From positions 13,206,001 through 13,270,000 of the forward strand of contig NC_088788.1 of the NCBI RefSeq assembly GCF_949628265.1: DNA of 64,000 nucleotides. Direction: 5' to 3'. The stretch comes from Cloeon dipterum. Its lineage: Eukaryota > Arthropoda > Insecta > Ephemeroptera > Baetidae. A program made the position numbers and the translations under genes. A model generated the notes under the pieces. It searched no databases. It was not told the DNA's origin and was given only the letters and a program-made list of their open reading frames with translations. This document shows, one piece after another, positions 52,018 through 62,036 of the stretch; within the stretch, counting starts at the first letter, position 1; each line of letters begins with the position of its first letter.

Positions 52018-55000
52018 ATGAAGACGTTTCTCAGAGGCAAGCCTTCACTTCGCCCCGATACGATGTCTGATCGTGGCGGTGTGCAGCCCTTAACAGAGAC
52101 TCAGCTTGCTGTTAAGTCAATCTCTGTTGAGAGTCTTCCACCAGTAATTGATTTTGATACCACTGGATATGAAGACCTTGAAAACATCACAAAAGATCTC
52201 CAAGATTTGTTACAAGCCGAAAACTACAACTTTAATGATGTGCAGCAAATTGTGAGTACTATATAAGAACTATTATATTAAATAACTGTGAATCTATGTT
52301 ACAAACTCAAGAGTAGTTACCAAATATTTAATGATCAAGATAAAAATCTACACACCCAAACTATTTTTCTGTTTGGTTTTGTAACCTTTCATTTAATATA
52401 TAAAAATAAGATCAAACTTTATTCTTAACATCTGTCATGTAAACTTTAGTTCTGAGTAACAAAAAAAAAAACGTTTTGAATAACTAAAAAACTTTGTTGC
52501 AGGAGCCGAGTAATTCAGATTTTGGTGGCCTCAACGTTTATTCAGTCGATGAGGTTTCTAAGCTAGCTCGGATCACGCCGTTAGCTGATGTGAGTGTAAA
52601 TTGTGGCAGTGTCTCAGTACCCTACACTGAAGAGGCCCGACCTACGGAGAACGTGCAGCCGATGGATCTAGGCGGCATTCAAGAAGCGCCACAACCCATT
52701 TCTTCCGTTATCGGGTCATCGGTGTTAGCTGAGGCGGGTGTAAATTGTGGCAGTGTCTCAGTTCCCTACACTGAAGAGGCACGACCTACGGAGAACGTGC
52801 AGCCGATGGATCTAGGCGGCATTCAAGAAGCGCCACAACCCATTTCTTCCGTCATCGTGCCATCGGTGTTAGCTGAGGGGGGTGTAAATTGTGGCAGTGT
52901 CTCAGTTCCCTACACTGAAGAGGTCCGACCTACGGAGAATGTGCAGCCGATGGATCTAGGTGGCATTCAAGAAGCGCCACAACACATTTCTTCCGTCATT
53001 ACGCAAGACGAATATGCAAGGAGGAGCTTAAATGAAGAATCCATTGGTACAATGCGAGTACCTTTACAAGAAATAAATCAAAACGAAACCACCCAAGATC
53101 CAGAACTCCAAGCTAAAATAAAAAGTATGAGAGAACGTATACGAGACCTGTGCGCCCAAATTCAGACATATAATGGTGAGGCCGAAAAGCACCTTAACGA
53201 AATCGGTAAAAAACGAGAAGACCAAGCTGCGACTATCACCCACAATCATCAAATCGTGAAGGATATTCAGGATGCATGCTCGGCTGTTGCAGAAAAATTG
53301 AAGAAGGAGGAAGAGCAGTTGAAGGAGAAAGAGGAGAGAAAAAAACAGCGTGACAACGCTGAAGATGTGCTTAAACAATTACTGGCGGAGAAAAAAAATA
53401 TTGATAAGAATATAGAAGACAAGAGGAGAATAATATCAAGCTACAAAAAATTCAACGATCAGGGTTGTCAACAGAGGGTGAAGCAGTACCAAGATGAAAT
53501 CAAGAGTAAAAAAGAAAAACTCAAAGAAATGCAAGAAAATAAATCTGTAAGTATTTTTTCAAAAAATCCATGTGAAACTATTTGTATTCTATTGCAGTAT
53601 GTTGATGACCTCAACCAATCGTTAAAAGAAAATGATGCTCAATATGAGAAGTTAAAGAACCTTGCAATCGCCGCGCAAAGAGAATTTACACAACGTGTTG
53701 AAAGTGAGATTGACTTCCTGAAAAAAGAGCTCAACACGGCAACTAAACCAAAAAAGGTAGATAATGCCTTTTTCATACACTTTAAACACATACTAATTTT
53801 AAAATATTGCAGAGGTCGCTGTCGTTGTCGGCGCTATCAAAGAACCAGCCGTTAAAGAATAAGGTAGTATATTTAATAGTAAATTCTGAATATGATTTAA
53901 TAAAAATGTTTAGAGGGCAAAGCTAACTCGGGACTCTACTGGAGACCCTGCGGTGCCATCAACGTCACGGGTAAGTTCAGTTTATATATAAAATTATTCA
54001 CAGGCTAAAAATATTTTTAACAGGCTCACGATAGTGTTGATATGGGATCTCTTCAACCTAGTGTGACAGATAGAAATGTGAGTATTCCTCTTATTTACGC
54101 TTTTATATTTCATTGACATCATCTCTCTTTATAGCCAACACAAAAAGATGTGCCAGAGGCCACTAGTACAACCGCAGACGAAAGCATTCCGAAGAAAATA
54201 AAAAAGAGAATCGAAGCTCAAACATATAATGAGCAGATAGGACACCTCAGAATGTTAACAGCAATCAACACTGCTATCAGGGTGCATGCCGTGAGAAAAA
54301 AAAATGAAAAAAAAAAGTATTATTCCTAACTTATATTTATTTTAGGGTCTCGATCCTGAAGGTAGAAAATACAGTCAGCTTAACACAAACGTGAATGCCA
54401 TTGCGGTAGTCAGAAAGGTAAAATAATTTCACTTAAAAGCGCTTTGGTTCTTATAAATATTTATAGGCACAAGCCGCTGTCTTGAAAACAACCATGACTG
54501 CCCTTCAAAAGCAACACGGGATTAAAAGAAAAGATCTCAAACCGGCTGCCGATAAATTTCTAGAGAACCTAGAAATAAAAGTAAGCGTTAGTTTTACACT
54601 CTCTAATCCAAATAATAATAATGCATTTCACGTTCTAGCCTCGTGAAGGATTTGAAAAAGTTGATGAGTGCGTTAACTCGTTTACTATGGTGAGTTACAA
54701 TTAAACATACGTATGTACAAATCTAATGATTTTTATTTTAGAAACTGGCCACAACTCACAAAAACATTTGCTCGTTATTCCGTGATGTGGCCCATAAACT
54801 GAAGAACGAACTGGACAATGATTTATTTGAAGAGTTTTCAGAGTATTGCAAGGTGAATAGCAAAAAAAAAAATATATCAAGCAACCAATATAATGGATCT
54901 TTTTCTGTTAAAGCAGGACACGAAAAACCAACTTGGGGAAGCTTCAGCAGCTAATCAGGTAAAGAAGAAGAAGAAACTTTTTAATAAATAGTGGTACTGG

Positions 55001-58000
55001 AAAAATCACTCATGGCTCATCAAACATATTTCCTTGTGTAGAAAATAAATGAAATAATAAAAAAAAAAAATTGTTTTTGTTGCCAAACAAACTTTACATA
55101 AAATGTTAAAGACACTTTACTATCTCAAAAATTTACTTCAAATTCAGTAAAAACTAAATAATTTAATAAAATGAACCTCTGGCTAGAAAAAATATTAAGA
55201 ATAAGTTATTTGCAGATTGATCGAAAATCAGAGAAAATAAATTTTATGTAGAAAAAAGGAAAAAACTTTTTCGAGTGTTTTTTGAGCTATGAGTTATTTG
55301 TCTTTACTACGCTGAAAATCTAGTATCTATATTTTGACATCACTTTATTAGCGCTGAAATTTTATAGATTCCACTTTTTTTATTCGTCTGCATAGCCCAG
55401 AGATTTCACATAACGCTAGTTCCAGCAGTGACAGTAAATTAATATTATTGTGCATAAAGTGATTCAATAATATGAGACATTAACTTTACTCTTTTTAAGA
55501 AGTTTATTAAATGTTATTTACTCGCAGGTTGGATTAGGAGCGACGAATCGTGAAAATACACCACTGACACCCAGAGAACATGAAATGCAGCGTCTAGAAA
55601 AAATTATTGAAGGTGCGCGTGAGTTAAATTCTAACGACTCGCAAATAGAGGAATTGATAAATTTAGAACCTGTTGAAGGACCTCGAGACGGAGCAAAATC
55701 ATTCAAAATAACAAGTAGGGCTATTCGTACTCTTGAACAGTTCAAAATGCGGTATACTAAATGCAGAGTTGAAGTGCTAAACATTAAACCACAACCACAA
55801 ATGTCCTTTTTGCTAGCCCTTGTTGATTGCGCCGAGTACATGATCGAAGATGTACACACTCTTGATTTTATAGGGTTTGTGATCTCTACAAACCAAGACC
55901 AGACATTGACGATACCTTTTATTCGACGGGGTCAATTCTCCCCAGAAGTAATAACAAATCAAGTCCAATCATTCGCCCAGTCTGCAAGAGAATTTGTAGC
56001 TAGTAACTCGTTTCAACTTGACGTAATAGTGGCAGCCGATCTGCACGGCGGGGGTGGTCGATTTAAACAGAACCTTAACGCTACTGAACAGAGATCTATT
56101 GTTACATCGAAAAACCATAAAAGGAATGGTATGCTCTCAGAAGCATTACGTGCTGGGAAGTTTGATGTAAACATTCAACAAAAAATGTGTGTATTGTTTG
56201 CAGTTGTTACTGGTAAAAAATTTTGCGAGTATAAGGAAAAGTTGAAAATTGTGGGAAATGATCCTAATGCAAATCAGAGTAGAAAAATTGAACTAGATAA
56301 TGAGTGGAAAGATGTAACCAAGCAACAGTCACGAGACTTTGTTAATGACGTAATGTGGTTTCTCAAAAATTTAAACTTGTCTCTGGAGGAAGGTGCCGGT
56401 ACCGAACACCTCAAAAGAATTCAACAGCTTTTGGGAAACGACTATAAATTAATTGTTTACTCGGGCCATTCAAACGAATCTCGTTCGTTCGGTTCAGCTT
56501 ATTCGCCAGGAGATGAATCTAAAAAGCATATTTATCTAGCCTACGATCAAGAGACACATCATTATGATATGATGAAAAACCCTGCAAGTTATCTTTTGAC
56601 AAGAATATACTGTACGTTTTGCGAAAAAGGGCTTTTTAACGAACGTCACACTGACTGCCCTGGATCAAAATGCACCAAGTGCAACCTTGCGTGTAAGTCA
56701 GACGTTCGATTACCTGAGAAAAGAAAATGTGACGACTGCAATTTTGAATTCTTGACAAATATGTGTTTTGAGGGGCACAAAGAGCATAGGAAATGCGAAG
56801 AGAGGAAAATATGCCGAAAATGTTGCTTGCTTATCGATTACAAGCTTTTAAACGGAAAGAACCATATTTGTAACACGCGCCACTGCCAAAATTGTGAAAA
56901 ATTCGTAAAACTTCCACACGTCTGCTACATCCGCAAACCTAGACCTAGCAAGAATCTCGAGGAGAAAGATAGCAATACTTTAATAACTTTTGCTGATTTT
57001 GAATGTACACAGCACGATGAGGTGCTTGCAGACAATCGCGATGGAGTACGCAGAATCCATAGAGTGAATTTAGTCTGTTCTCAAACGGTATGTAAAAATT
57101 GTCGAGACAGAGAGATTAACGACGAAGATCCACAATGCGAAGTGTGTGGAATGCGCGAATTATGCATTTCGAATATTAACGATCCTAACTTGAACGTCGT
57201 CAAAGCTTTTCTCGAAATGCTTAATGAAAAAAGCAGTGGGAAACATCGACCTGACAATGCGAAGGGTAGTTTATTAGACCATGTGTGCTTGTTTCACAAT
57301 CTTAAAGGTTATGACGGTGTCTTAATATTGAACGAAATACTGCGAAGCAACAAATGGACCGTGAAATCTGTAATACTTAATGGATTGACCGTAATGCAGC
57401 TGGAGATTGTGTACATTGAGTCAGGCGTAAGAATTACGTTTAAGGATTTCATAAATTTTGTGCCATGCAGTCTTAGCAAATTACCAAAAGCATTCAAACT
57501 GAGCAATGATTTAGCAAAAGGATATTTCCCGCATTTGTTCAATCGACCAGAAAATTACACGTATAGAGAAAAAAGATTACCGGCATTGGAATTCTATGAC
57601 CCGACAAATATGGGCGTTTCCCAATACGAGACATTCATAGCTTGGTATGAAAAAGAAGTGAGGCGTCTAGAGGAATCAGAGGATGAAGTGTTTGATTTCC
57701 CTGCTGAGATTGTAAAGTACTGCAAAAACGATGTGACAATTTTGAGACAGGCTGCATTACAATTTAGTTCATTCTTCGAGACTTATGCGTGTAGTCCTTT
57801 TCTTGAATCAATAACGATTGCTTCCCTTGTAAGTCTTTTGTATAGAAGAAACTTCTACAAACCAAAATCTATAGGATTGATACCGCGGAGTGATTCATAT
57901 AGAACCAACCAAAGTAAGGAAGCTTTGATGTATTTTAGATATTTAGAAACCGAACAAAACCTTGTCAATCTCAAGCACGCTGGCAATGGTCAAGAAGAGA

Positions 58001-59867
58001 TAGTCGGAGGATATCCTGTTGACGCACTTGACACATCAACTAATACTGTATACCAATATATGGGTGACTACTGGCATTTCTGTCCAGATTGCTACCCAGA
58101 CGACGAAAAGGCCAACTTCGAGGCTAAAAAACAATACGAATCTGGAATGGCTAGACGACAGGCAACATTTATGCGAACCAGAACGCTGGAAAAATTGAAC
58201 TACAAGGTTGTAGAGATGTATGGATGTAAATTTAAGGCATTATTGAAAGATCAACCTCAAGTTAAGGAGAGATTACTGAAAGATCCGATTGTTCAAAAAG
58301 GATATTTGCGTGCAAGAAATTGCCTTAGCGGTGGTCGTACTAATAGTGTTATTTTGTGGCACGAATGTGGGCCTGACGAGGAAATTAATTATTATGATTT
58401 TACCTCCCTCTATCCGACCACACAAAAATACTGTGAGTACATTGTAGGTCATCCTACCGTGTACACTACAAATTTCCCTAGTCTCGACTCTGTAAAGGGA
58501 TTTGTTTTCTGTAGAGTGCTGCCTCCAGATTCTCTTTACCACCCTGTACTACCACAAAAAGTTGGAGATAAACTTTTATTCCATCTCTGTAAAAAATGTG
58601 CTGCTCAAAAAAATCACAACTCTCCATACTGCGCCCACACCGACGAGGAAAGATCATTCGATGGCTCTTGGAGTTCGTGGGAGCTGAACTTGGCTAGGAA
58701 ATTTGGATACAAGATCACTGAAATTTACGAAATCTGGCACTACGAGAAAACAACCAAGTACAAGAAGGATGAAGATGAAGGCCTTTTCACCAGTTTTGTA
58801 AATGCTTTCCTAAAATTGAAGCAGGTAAAAATCTCTTAATAAATGTACTACTTATGCAGCATAGCTTAATTCGCTCGTTTCTGATTTTAAGGAAGCATCA
58901 GGTTGGCCAGAAAACAACATGTCTAGCGAGGACAAGAAAAAATACATCGAGTCATATGCGATCGAAGAAAGCATTGATCTGGACGAGAGTAAAATCGAAA
59001 AGAATGAGGTCATAAGAACTGTAGCAAAACTCTGCCTTAATTCGTTATGGTGAGCAATTTTAACTATAGCTAAACTATTTAGGATAATTTATATCTGCAA
59101 CTTGTTATAGGGGGAAATTTGGACAAAACGCAAGAAGCAAAACAGCAATCATTGAGGATCGCAGCAGGCTCCTTGAACTTCTCTCTGCACCTAACGTCAC
59201 TGTGACCAATATTATGTGTGATGCAACATCCAAAGTAGTAGTTCAGTACAATGACGATCAGGATACTTTGAATAATGTAAATGTTTTGGTAGCAGCGTTG
59301 ACTACTAGTCACGCAAGAATTATGCTATACCAGCTTTTACACATTCTAGGTAAGAAGGTTCTAGCATTTGACACCGATAGCGTTATTTACACTCAAAAGA
59401 AAGGAACACCTCTGCTTAAAACCGGTCGATTCTTAGGGTGTTTGACAGATGAAGTAGCCGAATATGGTGAGGGTTCCAAAATAACCAAATACGCATCTCT
59501 TGGTCCTAAAAACTATTGTTTTGTTGTACAAAAACCAGACGGAACTTGCAAAGAAGTGAGAAAATGTAAGGGTATAACATTGAAACAAAATAATATTCAG
59601 GAAACTAGCATGGAGTCAATTGAAAAATTGCTTAACGGAGAGGTTGATGAAATCAATATTCAAATTCACAACAAAATTCAAAGATCATCCGATTTCCAAA
59701 TTTATTCGGAAGATGGTACTAAGAAAATGCGATTGGTCTATGATAAAAGAGCATTGATTTCCAAATATGAAACAATCCCTTGGGGCACAAAGAGGGGTGC
59801 TAAAGAACCTATCCCCGATGAAAATATTGTGATTGATGACTGGAATATTAGAAACCATATCCCTTGA
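52018..59867 (+). CDS. Polinton protein-primed family B DNA polymerase with long N-terminal extension, 15 exons
   Basis: Replicates the element using a protein primer. Exons: 52018-52251, 52503-53546, 53598-53756, 53813-53863, 53914-53970, 54024-54077, 54135-54290, 54346-54417, 54467-54580, 54639-54689, 54742-54852, 54917-54958, 55528-58824, 58892-59049, 59111-59867; about 2,118 codons. All junctions are GT-AG; the first thirteen introns are phase 0. Residues 1-715: acidic start, three 48-residue repeats, a coiled coil, small charged exons. The large exon, counted from its first Met at 55,585, carries the PFIRRGQFSP block, a Cys/His zinc cluster (residues ~345-450), exonuclease motifs FADFECT (D471, E473), GYDGVL (D577) and YCKNDV (D716), and polymerase motif A YDFTSLYP (D938). 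Motif B LCLNSLWGKFG spans the last intron (its Trp codon is split) and motif C is FDTDSV at 59,370. All catalytic acids are present. Usual Polinton polymerases are about 1,100-1,400 residues, so the extension could instead be a separate gene. Confidence 0.88.
52596..53000 (+). repeat. In-frame 144-bp tandem repeat in the polymerase extension
   Basis: Copies start at 52,596, 52,740 and 52,884, exactly 144 bases (48 codons) apart; the third is cut after about 39 codons. Each encodes VNCGSVSVPYTEE, RPTENVQPMDLGG and IQEAPQ-ISSVI, then a variable SVLAE linker. Copies differ at only a handful of bases, so the array is young or kept uniform. Confidence 0.95.
54959..55527 (+). other. Long intron, or gene boundary, before the polymerase exon
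   Basis: At 569 bp it is the longest gap in the gene (others are 48-251 bp). The donor is GTAAAG and the acceptor TACTCGCAG. If the donor is not used, the upstream frame runs on for ten codons (VKKKKKLFNK) to a stop at 54,989 with AATAAA signals at about 54,983 and 55,042, which would end a separate coiled-coil protein. Confidence 0.6.
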
Positions 59868-60197
59868 ATTGGACATGCAATACAGCTCCGTTTATTTGTA
59901 TTGATTTTGTAAATTTATTGAACATCAGATTTGTAGAATGTAAGTTTGTAATAAATAGAACACGATTTGAAAATTAAATGTATATTGTTTCAATGATTTC
60001 CACAAATAGTTAAAGATTTACAAACTAGATTTTCATGTAAAAAAATAAGTTGCTATTGAAAATTTTGTATAATCTTCAAGTTGAAAGTTGCTAAAGGTTT
60101 TGTCTTCTTCTTCTTATGTAATCGTTAGGAAAATTTTAAAATAAAAAAAATGTTTGGTTTTAAATTTTGAAAGAAATTTATTGGTTGCAAATACAGA
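59868..60197. other. Convergence zone between polymerase and capsid modules
   Basis: 330 AT-rich bases between the polymerase stop and the end of the first minus-strand gene. AATAAA occurs on the plus strand near 59,950 and its complement (TTTATT) near 60,177 for the minus strand, so both transcripts probably end here. No gene. Confidence 0.6.
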
Positions 60198-60956
60198 TTA
60201 TTTCTCATTGTTTACAAAAGTATACATGCAGAATCTCTTTAGTTCGTAGAAGATGCGTATATAGTCGATGTGCAGTTCTTCTGAGCTTGGAATAAACTTC
60301 ACTTCTTCGCTCCTCAGGGCTGTTAGATATTCCTCGAGCTGATTCAGATCCAACGCTTGATCCAGGTTGAAGTTTTTGCCCACAACATCCTTAAGAGATT
60401 GATACATCGTGTCGATTTCTCCAGAAATGTTATCCAGGTGATTGTAGACGTGAAGAAGCAGAGGCTGGATGGAATACAAAAATTTCCAAGTGTGGTGATT
60501 GATGAGAAGGTTGTTGCTATCGCCAAGTCCGCTCTGTGTACGTATGTACAGAGATTGGTGATTGTAGTGAATCCCCAGTTCACCAATTTCTCGTTGTCCA
60601 AACTGAATGGATTTGATGTGTGAGCGCTCACGTACAGGCGTGTTGAAATGCTCGTTGATGCACGTGAAGGTTCCCAGGAATCTTTCTGTTGCACTTGGAT
60701 TCAGCTTCACACCAACAAATCCAGGCTTTCTGATCACCAGTGTCGGCTTGAAGTTGTATTCCGGATCAGCTGCTAGCACAACATGTTTTGTTGCACCCTT
60801 GTTGATCGGCCAAATATGTCTCAGTACACATTCGGTCCGGTCGTGACATTCGTATGATTTTGCTTGAGTCTTCTCTGGGTGTGCAGAATCCTTATTCCCA
60901 TTACTGCTTGAAGGATAAGGCTTGAATCGGCTGTTGAACATTTTCTTGGAGGCCAT
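60198..60956 (-). CDS. Polinton hypothetical protein, 252 residues
   Basis: Intact frame from Met at 60,956; an upstream in-frame TTG is not a likely start in a eukaryote. The N-terminus is Ser/Lys-rich (MASKKMFNSRFKPYPSSSNG), followed by a part with CHDRTECVLRHIWPINKGAT, a beta-rich middle (LVIRKPGFVGVKLNPSATER) and a helical C-terminal third (LDQALDLNQLEEYLTALRSE). No signal peptide or membrane segment. I do not recognise the family. It is the last gene of the minus-strand module and has its own TATA and initiator, unlike the tightly packed protease and capsid genes. By position it could be a structural, regulatory or priming protein; no function is claimed. Confidence 0.75.
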   Translation of the reverse strand: MASKKMFNSRFKPYPSSSNGNKDSAHPEKTQAKSYECHDRTECVLRHIWPINKGATKHVVLAADPEYNFKPTLVIRKPGFVGVKLNPSATERFLGTFTCINEHFNTPVRERSHIKSIQFGQREIGELGIHYNHQSLYIRTQSGLGDSNNLLINHHTWKFLYSIQPLLLHVYNHLDNISGEIDTMYQSLKDVVGKNFNLDQALDLNQLEEYLTALRSEEVKFIPSSEELHIDYIRIFYELKRFCMYTFVNNEK

Positions 60957-60994
60957 TGCTACAGATGACGTTCCTGCTGTCAAGTCTCAGACGT

Positions 60995-61030
60995 AACTGA
61001 TAAAATTCATACTCTGATGCTTGATTTATA
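60995..61030 (-). promoter_or_regulatory. TATA box plus initiator for the 252-residue gene
   Basis: On the minus strand TATAAAT (61,024-61,030) is followed by TCAGTT (60,995-61,000), a match to the arthropod initiator consensus TCAGTY. The distance from the TATA start to the initiator A (60,998) is 32 bases, the canonical spacing, and the start codon lies 42 bases further on. Confidence 0.65.
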
Positions 61031-61094
61031 TCATGGGGGTGCTCCATGAAAAGAGCAGAGGAAAGTTAAAAAAGAGTGGGGAACAATTTTAAAT

Positions 61095-61559
61095 CTAGAA
61101 TTCAATTTTTAAATTGTCCACAAGTGCTTTGGTAGCGTCTGCAATGAAGGCGTCATTAGCTTTCTTATCTGTACCCAAATATTTTTTAAATGGTCTTATG
61201 TACCCCATTTTTTGTGCTAGAAATAATAAAACATAACCGCCACAAACTGTTGAGTCGATTTCTTGATAGCATCGTGAATTATAGCTGAAGCTACCATATT
61301 TATTTATGAATTTTACGTGTGAATCGATAAAAGGTTCTAATCCATACGAATCAAAAAACTGTGGTTTCCCTCTTTTCGGAACGTAAAAGGCAACCCAATG
61401 CCCTATCGGAACACTAGCGTTTTCAGTATGTAAAATAAAAGCCATAGGTTTACATCTATCTCTAGGTATTCGGTCAGCAGAATAAACACCTACGCTGTGC
61501 TTATTGTTTGTTTGGTCGTTTATTTTTCTCAAACAAGTTTTTAATGTCTGGCTGTCCAT
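61095..61559 (-). CDS. Polinton adenovirus-type cysteine protease (adenain-like)
   Basis: 154 residues, Met at 61,559. Processing protease of the virion in adenoviruses and the matching gene of Polintons. The catalytic set is in the adenain order: His54 in PIGHWVAFYVP, Asp70 in QFFDSYGLEP, Gln99 in RCYQEIDS as oxyanion residue and Cys106 in STVCGGYVLLFL. The short length without extra domains is usual for Polintons (adenovirus enzyme about 200 residues). Its start overlaps the end of the upstream 168-residue gene by 59 bases in another frame, implying shared or very close transcription. Confidence 0.93.
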   Translation of the reverse strand: MDSQTLKTCLRKINDQTNNKHSVGVYSADRIPRDRCKPMAFILHTENASVPIGHWVAFYVPKRGKPQFFDSYGLEPFIDSHVKFINKYGSFSYNSRCYQEIDSTVCGGYVLLFLAQKMGYIRPFKKYLGTDKKANDAFIADATKALVDNLKIEF

Positions 61560-62007
61560 CTATCCAATTTTTTATGAACGTTGCTGCAGCTTCGGCACAA
61601 TGCGTGACGTCTGAAAAATGTAGCTTGCAGGGTGGACCGATATTATTATTTCTAATGCTCGGACAGCCGTAAAAACTTATATCTACTACGGTTCGGTTTA
61701 AAATTTGTGAAAGATATAAAGATTTCTCAGATCCTTTAGTCAATATGTGATCAAATTCTCTGGCAATCTCTGAGAAATGCAGAATGAAGTCTGACAATGT
61801 GCAACTTCCTACACTAAAAGGAATATGATGATATTTGAAAGTGTTCCAATTTATTATTTTCTGATCTTTAGCATTGAATTCATGTAGAGGCTTTGTTGAT
61901 TTTATCAAATATTTTGAAGCTATTCCCTTTCCTAGTAAATATACCTCCTTGGGTAAAAATCCAAATTCAGTAGTGCTGTAACCTTGCACCTCTACGATCA
62001 AGAACAT
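61501..62007 (-). CDS. Polinton hypothetical protein, 168 residues
   Basis: Intact frame from the Met at 62,007. It starts with a hydrophobic strand (MFLIVEVQGY) then FLPKEVYLLGKG, contains KPLHEFNAKDQK and WNTFKYHHIPF, a YLSQILNRTVVDISFYGCPS block with a CPS motif, and a C-terminal CKLHFSDVTHCAEAAATFI helix. Proteins with a similar VEVQGF / PKEL / CPS / C..H..CA layout accompany other insect Polinton-like elements; an RNase H-like fold is a possibility I cannot test. Function unknown. It lies between the major capsid gene (30-base gap) and the protease gene (59-base overlap). Confidence 0.75.
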   Translation of the reverse strand: MFLIVEVQGYSTTEFGFLPKEVYLLGKGIASKYLIKSTKPLHEFNAKDQKIINWNTFKYHHIPFSVGSCTLSDFILHFSEIAREFDHILTKGSEKSLYLSQILNRTVVDISFYGCPSIRNNNIGPPCKLHFSDVTHCAEAAATFIKNWIDGQPDIKNLFEKNKRPNKQ

Positions 62008-62036
62008 TTTGATCACTAAATTAAATCAACGATCGT

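Noticed and set aside
60957-60983. Nine extra N-terminal codons on the 252-residue Polinton protein
   Set aside because: The first codon is TTG. The ATG at 60,956 is the first proper start after the initiator.
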